Below, piece after piece: positions 48,898 to 58,440 of a stretch of 64,000 nt of DNA. Below the pieces are notes generated by a model that was given only the letters and a program-made list of their open reading frames with translations, searched no databases and was not told the DNA's origin. Location of the stretch: NCBI GenBank assembly GCA_039184865.1, contig JBCDAV010000001.1:124001-188000 (forward strand), written 5' to 3'. The stretch comes from Thermohalobaculum sp039184865. Lineage in GTDB: Bacteria > Pseudomonadota > Alphaproteobacteria > Rhodobacterales > Rhodobacteraceae. Each line of letters opens with the position of its first letter. Position 1 is the first letter of the stretch. The position numbers and the translations under genes were made by a program.

Positions 48898-50493
48898 ATG
48901 GCCGAGAGCTACGACTACATCATCTGCGGCGCAGGATCGGCCGGTTGCGTGTTGGCCAACCGGCTCTCGGCAGATCCTGCGAACAAGGTGCTGCTGCTCG
49001 AACAGGGCGGGCACGACCGGCGGTTCTGGTCGCGCCTGCCGGTCGGCTATTACAAGACGATCTATAACCCGAAGATGGCGCGAACTTTCCTGACCGAGCC
49101 CTGCGAAGGTACGGCGGGACGCTCGGTGCAGTGGCCACGCGGACGGATGCTTGGCGGGTCATCCTCGATCAACGGTCTGGTTTTCATCCGGGGCCAGCAT
49201 CAGGATTTCGAAGACTGGGAGGCGCTGGGGGCGACCGGCTGGGGCTGGCGCGACGTGCTTCCGCACTTCCGCAAGCTCGAGTGTTACAGCGGCGGAGAGA
49301 GCCAGTGGCGCGGCGGACTCGGCGAATTGCAGGTCAGTGATCTGCGCGACGACAATCCGGCGATCGAGGCCTGGTTGCAGGCGGCCAATGCCTGGGGTCT
49401 GCCACCGAACCCCGACTTCAACGGCGAGACGACCGAGGGTGCGGGGCGTTATCAATTGTCGATCGACAGCCGCTGGCGCTCCTCCTCGGCGCGGGCCTTC
49501 CTCCATCCGGTGATGGCGCGGCAGAACCTGACGGTGCGCACCGACGCGACGGTCGAGAAGATCGTTTTCGACGGGCAGCGTGCATCCGGGATCTCCGTTC
49601 TCGGCGCCTCGGGGCCGGAGACGATTCCCGCCGGTCGGGTCGTCCTCTCGGCGGGCTCGCTGCAATCGCCGCAGATCCTCCAGCTTTCGGGCGTCGGCCC
49701 CGCGGACGTGCTGAACCGCGCCGGGGTCGAGATCGTGCACGACCTGAAGGGCGTCGGGCGAAATCTGCAGGATCACTACCAGATGCGCACGGTCAGCCGG
49801 ATGACGCGGCGGATCTCGATCAACGATCAGGTCCGCAACCCGATCGAACTGGCGAAGATGGCACTGCGCTGGGTCTTCGCTGGAACCGGCCCGCTGACTA
49901 TCGGCGCGGGGCAGGTCGGCGGCGCCGTCGCCTCACAGCATTCGCCCGATGGCCGGCCGGATATCCAGTTGATGGCGATGCCGCTGTCGGTCGACAAGCC
50001 GGGCGTGCCGCTGCACCGGTTCTCGGGCTTCACCGCGCTGGCCTGGCAATGTCACCCGGAGTCGCGCGGTTTCCTCGAGATCCGCTCGACCGATCCGCGC
50101 GAGCAGGCGCTGATCCAGCCGAATTACCTGTCCTCCGAGCACGACCGGAAGGTGATGGTCGACGGCATCCGGATCATCCGTGAGATCCATGCCGAGTCGC
50201 CGATGCGCGAACTGATCGAGACCGAAATCCTGCCGGGACCGGAGGTCAGCACTGAAGACGAGATCCTGCAATCGATCCGCGAGCAGGCGGCGACGGTCTA
50301 TCACCCGGTCGGAACCTGCCGGATGGGCACTGACGAGATGTCGGTGGTCTCGCCGGAGCTGGCGGTTCACGGCGTCGAGGGTGTCTATGTCTGCGATGCC
50401 TCGGTGATGCCGAAAGTGACCTCGGCCAACACCAATGCGCCGACCCTGATGATTGGCGAAAAGGGTGCCGCGCATATATTGGCAGCATCCTGA
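48898..50493 (+). CDS. GMC-family FAD oxidoreductase (choline dehydrogenase-like)
   Basis: 531 aa. FAD-binding GAGSAGCVLANRL, GGSSSINGLVFIRG, LSAGSLQSPQILQLSGVG, and the catalytic-His region YHPVGTCRMG near the C-terminus with NTNAPTLMIGEKGA. Oxidises an alcohol; no BADH or choline transport genes adjoin it, so substrate is open. Ribosome site GGAGGA before ATG 48898; earlier in-frame starts are not supported. Confidence 0.9.
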   Translation: MAESYDYIICGAGSAGCVLANRLSADPANKVLLLEQGGHDRRFWSRLPVGYYKTIYNPKMARTFLTEPCEGTAGRSVQWPRGRMLGGSSSINGLVFIRGQHQDFEDWEALGATGWGWRDVLPHFRKLECYSGGESQWRGGLGELQVSDLRDDNPAIEAWLQAANAWGLPPNPDFNGETTEGAGRYQLSIDSRWRSSSARAFLHPVMARQNLTVRTDATVEKIVFDGQRASGISVLGASGPETIPAGRVVLSAGSLQSPQILQLSGVGPADVLNRAGVEIVHDLKGVGRNLQDHYQMRTVSRMTRRISINDQVRNPIELAKMALRWVFAGTGPLTIGAGQVGGAVASQHSPDGRPDIQLMAMPLSVDKPGVPLHRFSGFTALAWQCHPESRGFLEIRSTDPREQALIQPNYLSSEHDRKVMVDGIRIIREIHAESPMRELIETEILPGPEVSTEDEILQSIREQAATVYHPVGTCRMGTDEMSVVSPELAVHGVEGVYVCDASVMPKVTSANTNAPTLMIGEKGAAHILAAS

Positions 50494-50505
50494 GAGGAGG
50501 CTCTG

Positions 50506-51513
50506 ATGATCCCCTATTCCGTTCTCGATCTCGCACCCATACTTGAAGGCGCGACCGTGAAACAGAGTTTCGCGAATTCGCTGGAACTGGCGCAGCACGC
50601 CGAGCGGCTGGGTTACACGCGCTATTGGCTGGCCGAGCATCACAACATGCCGGGGATCGCCTCTTCGGCGACTTCGGTCGTAATCGGTCATGTTGCGGCG
50701 GGCACGTCGAGCATTCGCGTCGGATCCGGCGGGATCATGCTGCCGAACCATGCGCCGCTGATCGTTGCCGAGCAGTTCGGCACGCTCGCGACGCTGCACG
50801 GCGACCGGATCGATCTGGGTATCGGGCGCGCGCCGGGAACCGATGGTGCAACGGCGCACGCCCTCCGGCGCGGGATGCAGGGAGCGGACCGGTTCCCGCA
50901 GGACGTTCTGGAACTGCTGAGCTATCTCGAGGAGCCGCAACCGGGACAGCACGTCAAGGCGATCCCCGGCGCGGGAACAAGAGTGCCGGTCTGGATCCTC
51001 GGCTCGTCGCTATACGGGGCTCAACTGGCGGCACAACTGGGGCTGCCCTATGCGTTTGCCTCGCACTTCGCGCCCGATGCGCTGGAGGAGGCCAGCGATG
51101 TCTATCGCCGCGGTTTCCAGCCTTCGCCGTGGCTCGACGCGCCGTATTTCATGATGGCGGTGAACGTGTTCGCCGCAGAGACCGACGAGGATGGCCGGAT
51201 CCTGAAATCGTCGATGCAGCAGTCCATGGCCAATCTGCGTACAGGTCGACCCGGCCCGCTGCCGCGTCCGGTCGCGGACATCGAGGCCTTGCTGGGTTTG
51301 CCGGTGGCGACGATGGTCGACCAGATCATGCGGGTTTCGGTCCACGGTGCGTCGCAGACTGTCCGCGACGGTCTGGCAGCACTGATCGGTGAACACCGGC
51401 CAGACGAGATCATCATCAATGGCGCGATCCACGACCACGCCGCCCGCCTGCGGTCGTTCGAGATTGCGGCGGATGCCATGCAGTCGATGGCGACGCCTGC
51501 AGCGGCGGAGTAG
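50506..51513 (+). CDS. LLM-class flavin-dependent oxidoreductase
   Basis: 335 aa luciferase-like monooxygenase: MIPYSVLDLAPI, RYWLAEHHNMPGIASSATSVVIGHVAA, VGSGGIMLPNHAPLIVAEQFGTLATLHGDRIDLGIGRAPGTD. Of the MsnO8/YvbT type that uses reduced flavin. 12 bases after the GMC gene, probably co-transcribed. Confidence 0.9.
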   Translation: MIPYSVLDLAPILEGATVKQSFANSLELAQHAERLGYTRYWLAEHHNMPGIASSATSVVIGHVAAGTSSIRVGSGGIMLPNHAPLIVAEQFGTLATLHGDRIDLGIGRAPGTDGATAHALRRGMQGADRFPQDVLELLSYLEEPQPGQHVKAIPGAGTRVPVWILGSSLYGAQLAAQLGLPYAFASHFAPDALEEASDVYRRGFQPSPWLDAPYFMMAVNVFAAETDEDGRILKSSMQQSMANLRTGRPGPLPRPVADIEALLGLPVATMVDQIMRVSVHGASQTVRDGLAALIGEHRPDEIIINGAIHDHAARLRSFEIAADAMQSMATPAAAE

Positions 51514-51515
51514 CC

Positions 51516-51568
51516 CCGCCCCGGTTGGCGAAGGCCCACCCGCCCACCCCCTCCGCCAACCGGGGCGG
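51516..51568 (-). repeat. Hairpin with a G-quadruplex loop, copy 1 (3' of livF)
   Basis: 19-bp stem (CCGCCCCGGTTGGCG(G/A)AGG with its complement, one mismatch) and a 15-nt loop that on the minus strand is GGGTGGGCGGGTGGG: four G3 tracts with 1-base spacers. It starts 13 bases after the livF stop on the sense strand. Copy 2 at 60035-60085 has the same loop but a different stem. Confidence 0.8.
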
Positions 51569-51581
51569 ACTGGTGGGCGGT

Positions 51582-52271
51582 TCAAATGCCCAGATAACGG
51601 GTCGTGATGTCGGTGTCCAAATCGCCCGGGGGGCCCCGCCAGACTGTCGCGCCGCGTTCGAGGATGACGCAGGCATCGGCGACGGCGGTCAGTTCCTTCA
51701 GCGACTTGTCGACGGCAAGGATCGCGAGGCCCGTCGCCTTCAGCGCACGGATCGATGCCCAGATCTCCGCGCGGATGGTCGGGGCAAGACCCTCGGTCGC
51801 CTCATCCAGGATCAGCAGGCGCGGATTGGTCATCAGAGCCCGCCCGATCGCCAGCATCTGTTGCTCGCCGCCTGAAAGAGACGCCGCGTTCTGGTCACGC
51901 CGCTCGAGCAGTCTTGGAAAGAGCTCACCGACGCGGGCAAGATCCCAGGTTCCAGCGCGCGCGGCGGCGACCAGATTCTCCTGCACGCTGAGGTTCGGAA
52001 AACAGCGCCGCCCCTCTGGCACCAGGCCGAGCCCGAGCCGGGCTGCCTTGTGCGCGGGCAGGGCGCCCAGATCCTCGCCGTCAAAGGCGAGCGTTCCCGC
52101 ATCATGGCGCATCATCCGGCAGATCGTCCGGATCGTCGTCGTCTTGCCCATGCCGTTGCGGCCCATCAGGGCGACCATCTGGCCTTCGGCGACATCGAGG
52201 TCGACGCCGAAAAGCGCCTGCGACGCTCCGTAGGACGCCGTCACCCCGGCGATGGACAGAAGCGCGGTCAT
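51582..52271 (-). CDS. livF: Branched-chain amino acid-type ABC ATPase LivF
   Basis: 229 aa ATP-binding subunit: Walker A GRNGMGKTTT, signature LSGGEQQML, Walker B LLILDEATEGL. LivF-specific GLGLVPEGRRCFPNLSVQENL. Overlaps livG by 4 bases. Part of livHMGF. Confidence 0.9.
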   Translation of the reverse strand: MTALLSIAGVTASYGASQALFGVDLDVAEGQMVALMGRNGMGKTTTIRTICRMMRHDAGTLAFDGEDLGALPAHKAARLGLGLVPEGRRCFPNLSVQENLVAAARAGTWDLARVGELFPRLLERRDQNAASLSGGEQQMLAIGRALMTNPRLLILDEATEGLAPTIRAEIWASIRALKATGLAILAVDKSLKELTAVADACVILERGATVWRGPPGDLDTDITTRYLGI

Positions 52272-53017
52272 GCCTCTTCCCCGAGATAGGCGGTCTGAAC
52301 CTCGGGATTCGCACGAATATCGTCGACCGTTCCCGTCGCGATCACGCGGCCGTAGACGAGCACGCTGACCCGGTCGGCCAGAGCGAAGACGGCGTCCATG
52401 TCGTGCTCGACCAGCAGGATCGGGGCGGCGGTCCGCAACCCATCGAGAAAGCCCGTGAGCCGCGCCGAGCCCTCTGGCCCCATTCCGGCCATCGGTTCGT
52501 CGAGCAGAAAGGCCTTCGGCTGCAGCGCCAGCGCCATGGCGATCTCGAGCTGGCGGCGCTCGCCGTGGCTGAGGTTGGCGGCCGGGATGTCCGCCCGCGC
52601 GCTCAACCCCACGCTCTCGAGATGTTCGCGCGCAGGTTCGAGCAGCTTCCGGTCGGAGCGGACTGACCGGATCAGCCCGAAGACCCGGCGGCTCTGTCCC
52701 ATCACGGCGAGCTGCACGTTCTGCAGCGCGGTCATCGCCGGAATGACCGAGGACACCTGAAAGCTGCGCGCCAGCCCGGCCCGCGCGCGATCTTCCGGGC
52801 CGAGATCGCCGAGATCGCTTCCGTCGAAACGAATGCTCCCGGCATCCGGCGCGATCTCGCCCGCAATCTGCTTGATCAGGGTCGACTTGCCAGCACCGTT
52901 CGGTCCGATCAGCGCGTGGATCTCGCCCGGACGCAGATCGAGCGAGACCGCGTCCGATGCGACCAGTGCGCCGAAGCGCTTGGTCACGCCCGTAATCTCC
53001 AGCACCGGCTCAGCCAT
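52268..53017 (-). CDS. livG: Branched-chain amino acid-type ABC ATPase LivG
   Basis: 249 aa: Walker A GPNGAGKST, signature NLSHGERRQLEIAMAL, Walker B FLLDEPMAGMG, C-terminal LVYGRVIATGTVDDIRANPEVQTAYLGEE. Overlaps livM by 8 bases. Confidence 0.92.
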   Translation of the reverse strand: MAEPVLEITGVTKRFGALVASDAVSLDLRPGEIHALIGPNGAGKSTLIKQIAGEIAPDAGSIRFDGSDLGDLGPEDRARAGLARSFQVSSVIPAMTALQNVQLAVMGQSRRVFGLIRSVRSDRKLLEPAREHLESVGLSARADIPAANLSHGERRQLEIAMALALQPKAFLLDEPMAGMGPEGSARLTGFLDGLRTAAPILLVEHDMDAVFALADRVSVLVYGRVIATGTVDDIRANPEVQTAYLGEEA

Positions 53018-53987
53018 GGCGCGGCTCCCGCACCAGCAGTCCGATCACCCCGCCGCGCGCGAACAGCACGACCGCCAGCAGGGCAAGGCCGAGCAGGATC
53101 TTCCAGAATTCGAACACGCCGCCGAGATAGTGTTCGAGCAGGATGAACAGCATCGCACCCGCGAGCGGTCCGAACAGCCGCCCGACGCCGCCGAGGATGA
53201 CGATGATCATGATCTCGCCCGATGTCTCCCAGCTCAGCATCGCAGGTGAGACGAACTTGTTCAGATCGACATAGAGAGCGCCGGCCCAGCCGGTGATCGC
53301 GGCCGAGATCGTGAACACCGTGAGGCGCACGCCGAAGGGCCGGATGCCGACCGCCGAGACCCGTCCTGCGTTCTGCCGTGCGGCCTGCAAGGCCAGCCCG
53401 AGCCGGGCGTTGGTGATCCTCCAGACCAGCAGCAGAACGATTGCCAGAACCCCGGCGGAGACCTGGAACAGCCCCATCGGCGCGTACTGGTCCATGCCGG
53501 GAAATTCGTTGCGCACATAGATCGACAGCCCGTCCTCACCGCCATAGGCCGGCCACGAGATCGCGAAGTAGAAGATCATCTGCGCGAAGGCGAGCGTGAT
53601 CATGATGAAGTAGACGCCCGAGGTGCGCAGCGACAGCGCGCCGATCACGACGGCTGCGGCTGCGGCGACAAGGATCGCGAGCGGCCAGATCGTCAGCATC
53701 TGGTTCGTGCCCTCGATCAGGAACGGCTCTTCGAAGATCGGCGTGTAGTCCTGCGCGTGGCTCGCGAGGATGCCGCAGACATAGCCGCCCAGCCCGAAGA
53801 AGGCGGCATGGCCGAACGAGACCAGCCCGCCATAGCCGAGCGCGAGGTTCAGACCCGCCGCGGCGATTGCGAAGATCACGATCCGGGTGGCCAGCGTGAC
53901 CAGAAACGGCTCGTCCGCCATCACGCCATAGCCGACGAAGCCAGCCAGGATCGCGACCAGCGCGAGGTTGACCTGCCACTCGCGCAT
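53010..53987 (-). CDS. livM: Branched-chain amino acid-type ABC permease LivM
   Basis: 325 aa, eight to ten membrane spans: LALGYGGLVSFGHAAFFGLGGYVCG and LGGVGRLFGPLAGAMLFILLEHYLG are LivM landmarks. ATG 53987 shares a base with the livH stop (TGATG). A much longer open frame upstream is the shadow of livH. Confidence 0.9.
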   Translation of the reverse strand: MREWQVNLALVAILAGFVGYGVMADEPFLVTLATRIVIFAIAAAGLNLALGYGGLVSFGHAAFFGLGGYVCGILASHAQDYTPIFEEPFLIEGTNQMLTIWPLAILVAAAAAVVIGALSLRTSGVYFIMITLAFAQMIFYFAISWPAYGGEDGLSIYVRNEFPGMDQYAPMGLFQVSAGVLAIVLLLVWRITNARLGLALQAARQNAGRVSAVGIRPFGVRLTVFTISAAITGWAGALYVDLNKFVSPAMLSWETSGEIMIIVILGGVGRLFGPLAGAMLFILLEHYLGGVFEFWKILLGLALLAVVLFARGGVIGLLVREPRHG

Positions 53988-54907
53988 CAGTGCTCGCCTC
54001 CGAACAGGCCCTGCGGACGGATCACCAGCACCAGCGCCATCAGCGCGTAGATCAGCATCGACGCGATGGCCGAGCCGGTGGCGATTGCCGCGGCAGGGTC
54101 GAGCACGATCTTGAAGGCTTCCGGCAGCAGGATCCGGCCGAGCGTGTCGGTGACCCCGACGAGGATCGCGCCGATCAGCGCCCCCTTGATCGAGCCGATG
54201 CCGCCGATGACGATCACCACGAAAGCGGTGATCAGGACCGGCTCGCCCATACCGACCTCGACCGATTGCAGCGCGCCGACCATGGCGCCTGCCAGCCCGG
54301 CCAGGGCGGCGCCGAGCGCGAAGACCACGGTGTAGAGACGGTCGATGTCGATGCCGAGTGCGGCGATCATCTCGCGATCGCTCTCGCCCGCACGGATGCG
54401 AATGCCGAGCCGCGTCCGCGCGATCAGCAGGAACAGGCCGATGGCAACGGCCAGTCCCGCGCCGATGATGACCAGCCGGTAGAGCGGATAGGGCGCGCCG
54501 CCCGGCAAGGTCACGGCACCGGACAGCGCCGAAGGCACGTCCAGGAACAGCGGTTGCGAGCCGAAGATCCACCGCGTTCCCTCGGAGAAGATCAGGATCA
54601 GCGCGAAGGTCGCGAGCACCTGATCGAGGTGGTCGCGCGCATAAAGTCGCCGGATGATCGAGATCTCGACGATCGCCCCTGCCGCCGCTGCCGCCGCGAG
54701 CGAGGCCGCCAGCCCGAGCCAGAACGATCCGGTCCACGCCGCCACCGCGGCACAGGCAAACGCGCCGACCATGTAGAGAGATCCGTGCGCGAGATTGATC
54801 AGGCCCATCACCCCGAACACCAGCGTCAGACCCGCCGCCATCAGGAAAAGCGTCACGCCGTACTGCACCCCGTTCAGGAGCTGTTCCAGAACCAACGCCG
54901 TGGTCAT
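53987..54907 (-). CDS. livH: Branched-chain amino acid-type ABC permease LivH
   Basis: 306 aa permease: MAAGLTLVFGVMGLINLAHGSLYMVGAF and VIVIGGIGSIKGALIGAILVGVTDTLG. First gene of the operon. No periplasmic binding-protein gene accompanies it in the window, so its ligand (amino acid, amide or urea) is undetermined. Confidence 0.92.
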   Translation of the reverse strand: MTTALVLEQLLNGVQYGVTLFLMAAGLTLVFGVMGLINLAHGSLYMVGAFACAAVAAWTGSFWLGLAASLAAAAAAGAIVEISIIRRLYARDHLDQVLATFALILIFSEGTRWIFGSQPLFLDVPSALSGAVTLPGGAPYPLYRLVIIGAGLAVAIGLFLLIARTRLGIRIRAGESDREMIAALGIDIDRLYTVVFALGAALAGLAGAMVGALQSVEVGMGEPVLITAFVVIVIGGIGSIKGALIGAILVGVTDTLGRILLPEAFKIVLDPAAAIATGSAIASMLIYALMALVLVIRPQGLFGGEH

Positions 54908-55087
54908 GCGATGCTGCTCTCCCCGTGCCCTCGCCTTCGGATATCACACAGGTCCGCAAGGGGAAGGTCTGATTTGAAGACCATCGGGAAACGCCGCCTC
55001 GCGCCGGGGCCATCGGAAATTTGGTGTGACGCCGCCCCGATGGCGCGATACAAGTCCGGGACCCTCAGCACACGGGAGACCTCGGAC

Positions 55088-56575
55088 ATGACCGGATCCA
55101 TCCTGAAGACGATTGCCGTCAGCCTCGCAGCCCTTGCGATCGGGGCAGGCGGTGCGCTTGCCGCGAAGACCGAAATCACGGTCGGCATGCAGCTCGAACC
55201 GCCGCATCTCGACCCGACCTCGGCGGCCGCAGGGGCAATCGACTCGGTGCTGTATTCCAATGTCTTCGAGGGACTGACGCGGTTCGGGCCGGACGGCTCG
55301 GTCAATCCCGGGCTGGCGAAGTCGTGGGAGATCTCCGAGGACGGCCTGTCCTACACGTTCACGCTGCAGGAGGGCGTGAGCTTCCACGACGGCACGGCGA
55401 TGGATGCCGAGGACGTGAAATACAGCCTCGACCGGGCGCGCGCCGAAGACAGCGCGAACGCGCAGAAGGGCCTCTTTGCCAACATCGCCTCGGTCGATGT
55501 CGTCGATCCGCTGACCGTCAAGGTCACGCTGACGACGCCCACCGGCAACTTCCTGTTCAACATGGCCTGGGGCGATGCGGTGATCGTCGCGACCGAGAGC
55601 ATCGAGGGCATCAAGCAGACCCCGATCGGCACCGGTGCCTTCCGGTTCGACAACTGGGTGCAGGGCGACTCGATCACGCTGGTCAGAAATCCGGATTACT
55701 GGGGCACGCCGGCAAAACTCGACAAGGCGACGTTCAAGTTCATCTCGGACCCGACGGCGGCGTTTGCGGCCATGATGGCCGAGGACATCGATGCGTTCTC
55801 CGGCTTCCCGGCACCAGAGAACCTGCCGCAGTTCGACGCCGATCCGCGCTTTACCGTGCTCGTCGGCTCGACCGAGGGCGAGACCATTCTCTCGACCAAC
55901 AACAAGCAGCCGCCGCTGGACAACGTGAAGGTCCGCCAGGCGATCGCGCACGCCATCGACCGCCGGGCGATCATCGACGGTGCGATGTTCGGCTACGGCA
56001 CGCCGATCGGTTCGCACTTCGCTCCGCACAACCCGGCCTATGTCGATCTGACGGGCAACTCGGCCTACGATCCGGACAAGGCCAAGGCACTGCTGGCCGA
56101 GGCGGGGCTTGCCGACGGCTTCAAGACGACGCTGAAGCTGCCGCCGCCGTCCTACGCGCGCCGGGGCGGTGAGATCATCGCCGCGCAGCTGCGCGCGGTC
56201 GGGATCGAAACCGAGATCTCCAACCTCGAATGGGCGCAGTGGCTCGAGCAGGTCTTCCGTGGCAAGGATTACGGTCTGACCATCGTCAGCCATACCGAGC
56301 CGATGGATATCGGGATCTACGGCAACCCGGAATACTACTTCCAGTACGACAATCCGAAGTTCCGCGAGATCATGGACGAGCTGAACGTGACGACCGGAGG
56401 CTCTGCCCGGACCGAGCTGATGCAGACGGCGCAGAAGATGATCTCCGAGGATTACGTGAACGGCTTCCTGTTCCAGCTCGCAGCACTCAGCGTCGTGAAC
56501 GCGAAGGTGGTCGGCATGTGGAAGGACGCGCCGACCCAGGCGACCGATCTGACCGCGGTTTACTGGGCGGAGTGA
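55088..56575 (+). CDS. Peptide/nickel-type ABC solute-binding protein (SBP family 5)
   Basis: 495 aa with a Sec signal (TIAVSLAALAIGAGGALAA). ITVGMQLEPPHLDPTSAAAG, then GLAKSWEISEDGLSYTFTLQEGVSFHDGTAMDAEDVKYSLDR, is the family core. Binds oligopeptides or similar in the periplasm. Head of a five-gene transporter set (binding protein, two permeases, fused ATPase) leading to the nitrile-hydratase-like genes. Divergent from livH across 180 bases. Confidence 0.92.
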   Translation: MTGSILKTIAVSLAALAIGAGGALAAKTEITVGMQLEPPHLDPTSAAAGAIDSVLYSNVFEGLTRFGPDGSVNPGLAKSWEISEDGLSYTFTLQEGVSFHDGTAMDAEDVKYSLDRARAEDSANAQKGLFANIASVDVVDPLTVKVTLTTPTGNFLFNMAWGDAVIVATESIEGIKQTPIGTGAFRFDNWVQGDSITLVRNPDYWGTPAKLDKATFKFISDPTAAFAAMMAEDIDAFSGFPAPENLPQFDADPRFTVLVGSTEGETILSTNNKQPPLDNVKVRQAIAHAIDRRAIIDGAMFGYGTPIGSHFAPHNPAYVDLTGNSAYDPDKAKALLAEAGLADGFKTTLKLPPPSYARRGGEIIAAQLRAVGIETEISNLEWAQWLEQVFRGKDYGLTIVSHTEPMDIGIYGNPEYYFQYDNPKFREIMDELNVTTGGSARTELMQTAQKMISEDYVNGFLFQLAALSVVNAKVVGMWKDAPTQATDLTAVYWAE

Positions 56576-56618
56576 TCCGAGCCTGGGACGGGTCGGCGCC
56601 CGTCCCTTCCGTCGCCCG

Positions 56619-57563
56619 ATGGTTCGCTTCGTTCTTGGCAAGCTGGTCTCGCTGATCGTCAGCCTTTCCGTCGCGTCGCTCGTGATCTTCGCGGTGGTCG
56701 AGATCATTCCCGGCGACCCGGCGGCCTACATGCTGGGGATCAACGCGCAGGAGGACACGGTCGCCGCCCTGCGCGCGCAGCTCGGTCTCGATGTGCCGAA
56801 ATGGCAACGCTATCTCGACTGGGTCGGCGGGTTGCTGGCCGGCGATCTCGGCGCTTCTTACACCTACCGGACCCCGGTCGCCGAGATGGTCGGCGAACGG
56901 CTCTGGATCTCGCTGCCGCTGGCGGTCTACGCGCTGGTCCTTTCGACGCTGATCGCGTTTCCCGCGGGCCTGCTCGCCGCATCGCGTCGCGGTTCGGCGG
57001 CTGACGTCGGCGTGATGGGCGCGACGCAGCTCGGTGTCGCGATCCCGAATTTCTGGTTCGCCATGCTGATGGTGCTGATCTTCGCGATCAACCTGCGCTG
57101 GGTGTCGGCGGGCGGCTTTCCGGGCTGGGAGAGCGGTCTTCTCACCGGGCTCGGCGCGCTCACGCTACCGGCGATCTCGCTGGCGCTGCCCCAGGCGGCG
57201 ATCCTGACCCGCGTGATGCGCTCGGCGCTGCTCGACACGCTCGACGAGGACTATGTCCGGACCGCACGGGCAAAGGGGCTGACGTGGCGCCAGGTCCTCT
57301 GGCGCCACGCGCTGCGCAACGCGCTGATCCCGGTCCTGACGATCATCGGTCTGCAGTTCTCGTTCCTGCTCGCCGGCGGCATCATCATCGAGCAGGTCTT
57401 CTACCTACCGGGTCTCGGGCGGCTGATCTTCCAGGCGATCTCGTCGCGCGATCTGATCGTCGTCGAAAGCGTCGTGATGCTGCTGGTCTTCGCGGTGATC
57501 GTCGTGAACTTCCTCGTCGACATCGCCTACGCAGCGGTCGACCCGAGGTTGCGGCGGCGCTGA
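56619..57563 (+). CDS. Dipeptide-type ABC permease 1 (DppB-like)
   Basis: 314 aa, six spans. AQLGLDVPKWQRYLDWVGGLLAGDLGASYTYRTPV and EDYVRTARAKGLTWRQVLWRHALRNALIPVLT (the EAA loop) are characteristic. The C-terminus ends in AAVDPRLRRR. Confidence 0.92.
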   Translation: MVRFVLGKLVSLIVSLSVASLVIFAVVEIIPGDPAAYMLGINAQEDTVAALRAQLGLDVPKWQRYLDWVGGLLAGDLGASYTYRTPVAEMVGERLWISLPLAVYALVLSTLIAFPAGLLAASRRGSAADVGVMGATQLGVAIPNFWFAMLMVLIFAINLRWVSAGGFPGWESGLLTGLGALTLPAISLALPQAAILTRVMRSALLDTLDEDYVRTARAKGLTWRQVLWRHALRNALIPVLTIIGLQFSFLLAGGIIIEQVFYLPGLGRLIFQAISSRDLIVVESVVMLLVFAVIVVNFLVDIAYAAVDPRLRRR

Positions 57564-57600
57564 TGGGCGGGGTCATCTCACATGTCAGATCGTCCGGCGG

Positions 57601-58440
57601 GTGGCCCGGATGGGTTTAGCCGTGCTGCCCCGCACACTCTGGATCGGTGGCGCGCTGACAGTGCTGTTCCTCGGTGCAGCACTGCTGTCGCTGGTCTGGA
57701 CGCCCTACGACGTGACGCAACTCGATGTCGCCAACAAACTGAAAGGCCCTGCGGGCGCGCACTGGTTCGGGACGGACCATTTCGGGCGGGACATCTTCTC
57801 GATGATCATGGTCGGTGCGCGCACCTCCATCGCCGTGGCCCTGATCGCGGTCGGGATCGGCGTCGGGCTCGGCGTGCCGCTGGGCCTCGCTGCCGCCGCC
57901 TCGCGGGGATCGTGGCTCGACGAGATCATCATGCGCGGCAACGACCTCGTCTTTGCTTTCCCCTCGCTGGTGATCGCGATCCTGATCACCGCCGTCTTCG
58001 GTGCCTCGGCTGTCAATGCGATCATCGCCATCGGCATCTTCAACATCCCGGTTTTCGCCCGCGTGGCGCGTGGCGCGGCGCTGAGCCTCTGGCAACGCGA
58101 GTTCATCCTTGCAGCACGGGTCGCGGGCAAGGGGCCGGTGCGCATTTCGGCAGAGCACATCCTGCCGAACATTGCCAACCTGCTGATCGTGCAGGGAACC
58201 ATCCAGTTCTCGCTCGGCATTCTCGCCGAAGCCGGCCTGTCCTATGTCGGGCTCGGCGCGCAGCCGCCACTGCCGAGCTGGGGCCGGATGTTGGCGGACA
58301 GCCAGACGATGATCAGCTTCGCACCGCATCTGGCGATAGCACCGGGTTTGGCCATCGTGCTCACCGTGCTCGGGCTGAACCTGATGGGGGACGGTCTGCG
58401 CGATCTCTTTGATCCGCGCCTGCGCCGGGCCCGCACATGA
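57601..58440 (+). CDS. Dipeptide-type ABC permease 2 (DppC-like)
   Basis: 279 aa permease: GTDHFGRDIFSMIMVGARTSIAV, the EAA-type region WQREFILAARVAGKGPVRISAEHILPN, SYVGLGAQPPLPSWGRML, and ending MGDGLRDLFDPRLRR. Start GTG 57601 or ATG 57610. Overlaps the ATPase gene by ATGA. Confidence 0.92.
   Translation: MARMGLAVLPRTLWIGGALTVLFLGAALLSLVWTPYDVTQLDVANKLKGPAGAHWFGTDHFGRDIFSMIMVGARTSIAVALIAVGIGVGLGVPLGLAAAASRGSWLDEIIMRGNDLVFAFPSLVIAILITAVFGASAVNAIIAIGIFNIPVFARVARGAALSLWQREFILAARVAGKGPVRISAEHILPNIANLLIVQGTIQFSLGILAEAGLSYVGLGAQPPLPSWGRMLADSQTMISFAPHLAIAPGLAIVLTVLGLNLMGDGLRDLFDPRLRRART

Noticed and set aside
53010..55013. 667-residue open frame over livM and livH
   Set aside because: The first ~340 residues are an Arg/Gly-rich shadow of livH in another frame; livM starts at ATG 53987 in the normal TGATG junction.
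53990..55087. Long N-terminal extension of the ABC binding protein
   Set aside because: Antisense to livH with charged low-complexity composition; the real protein starts with a signal peptide at 55088.
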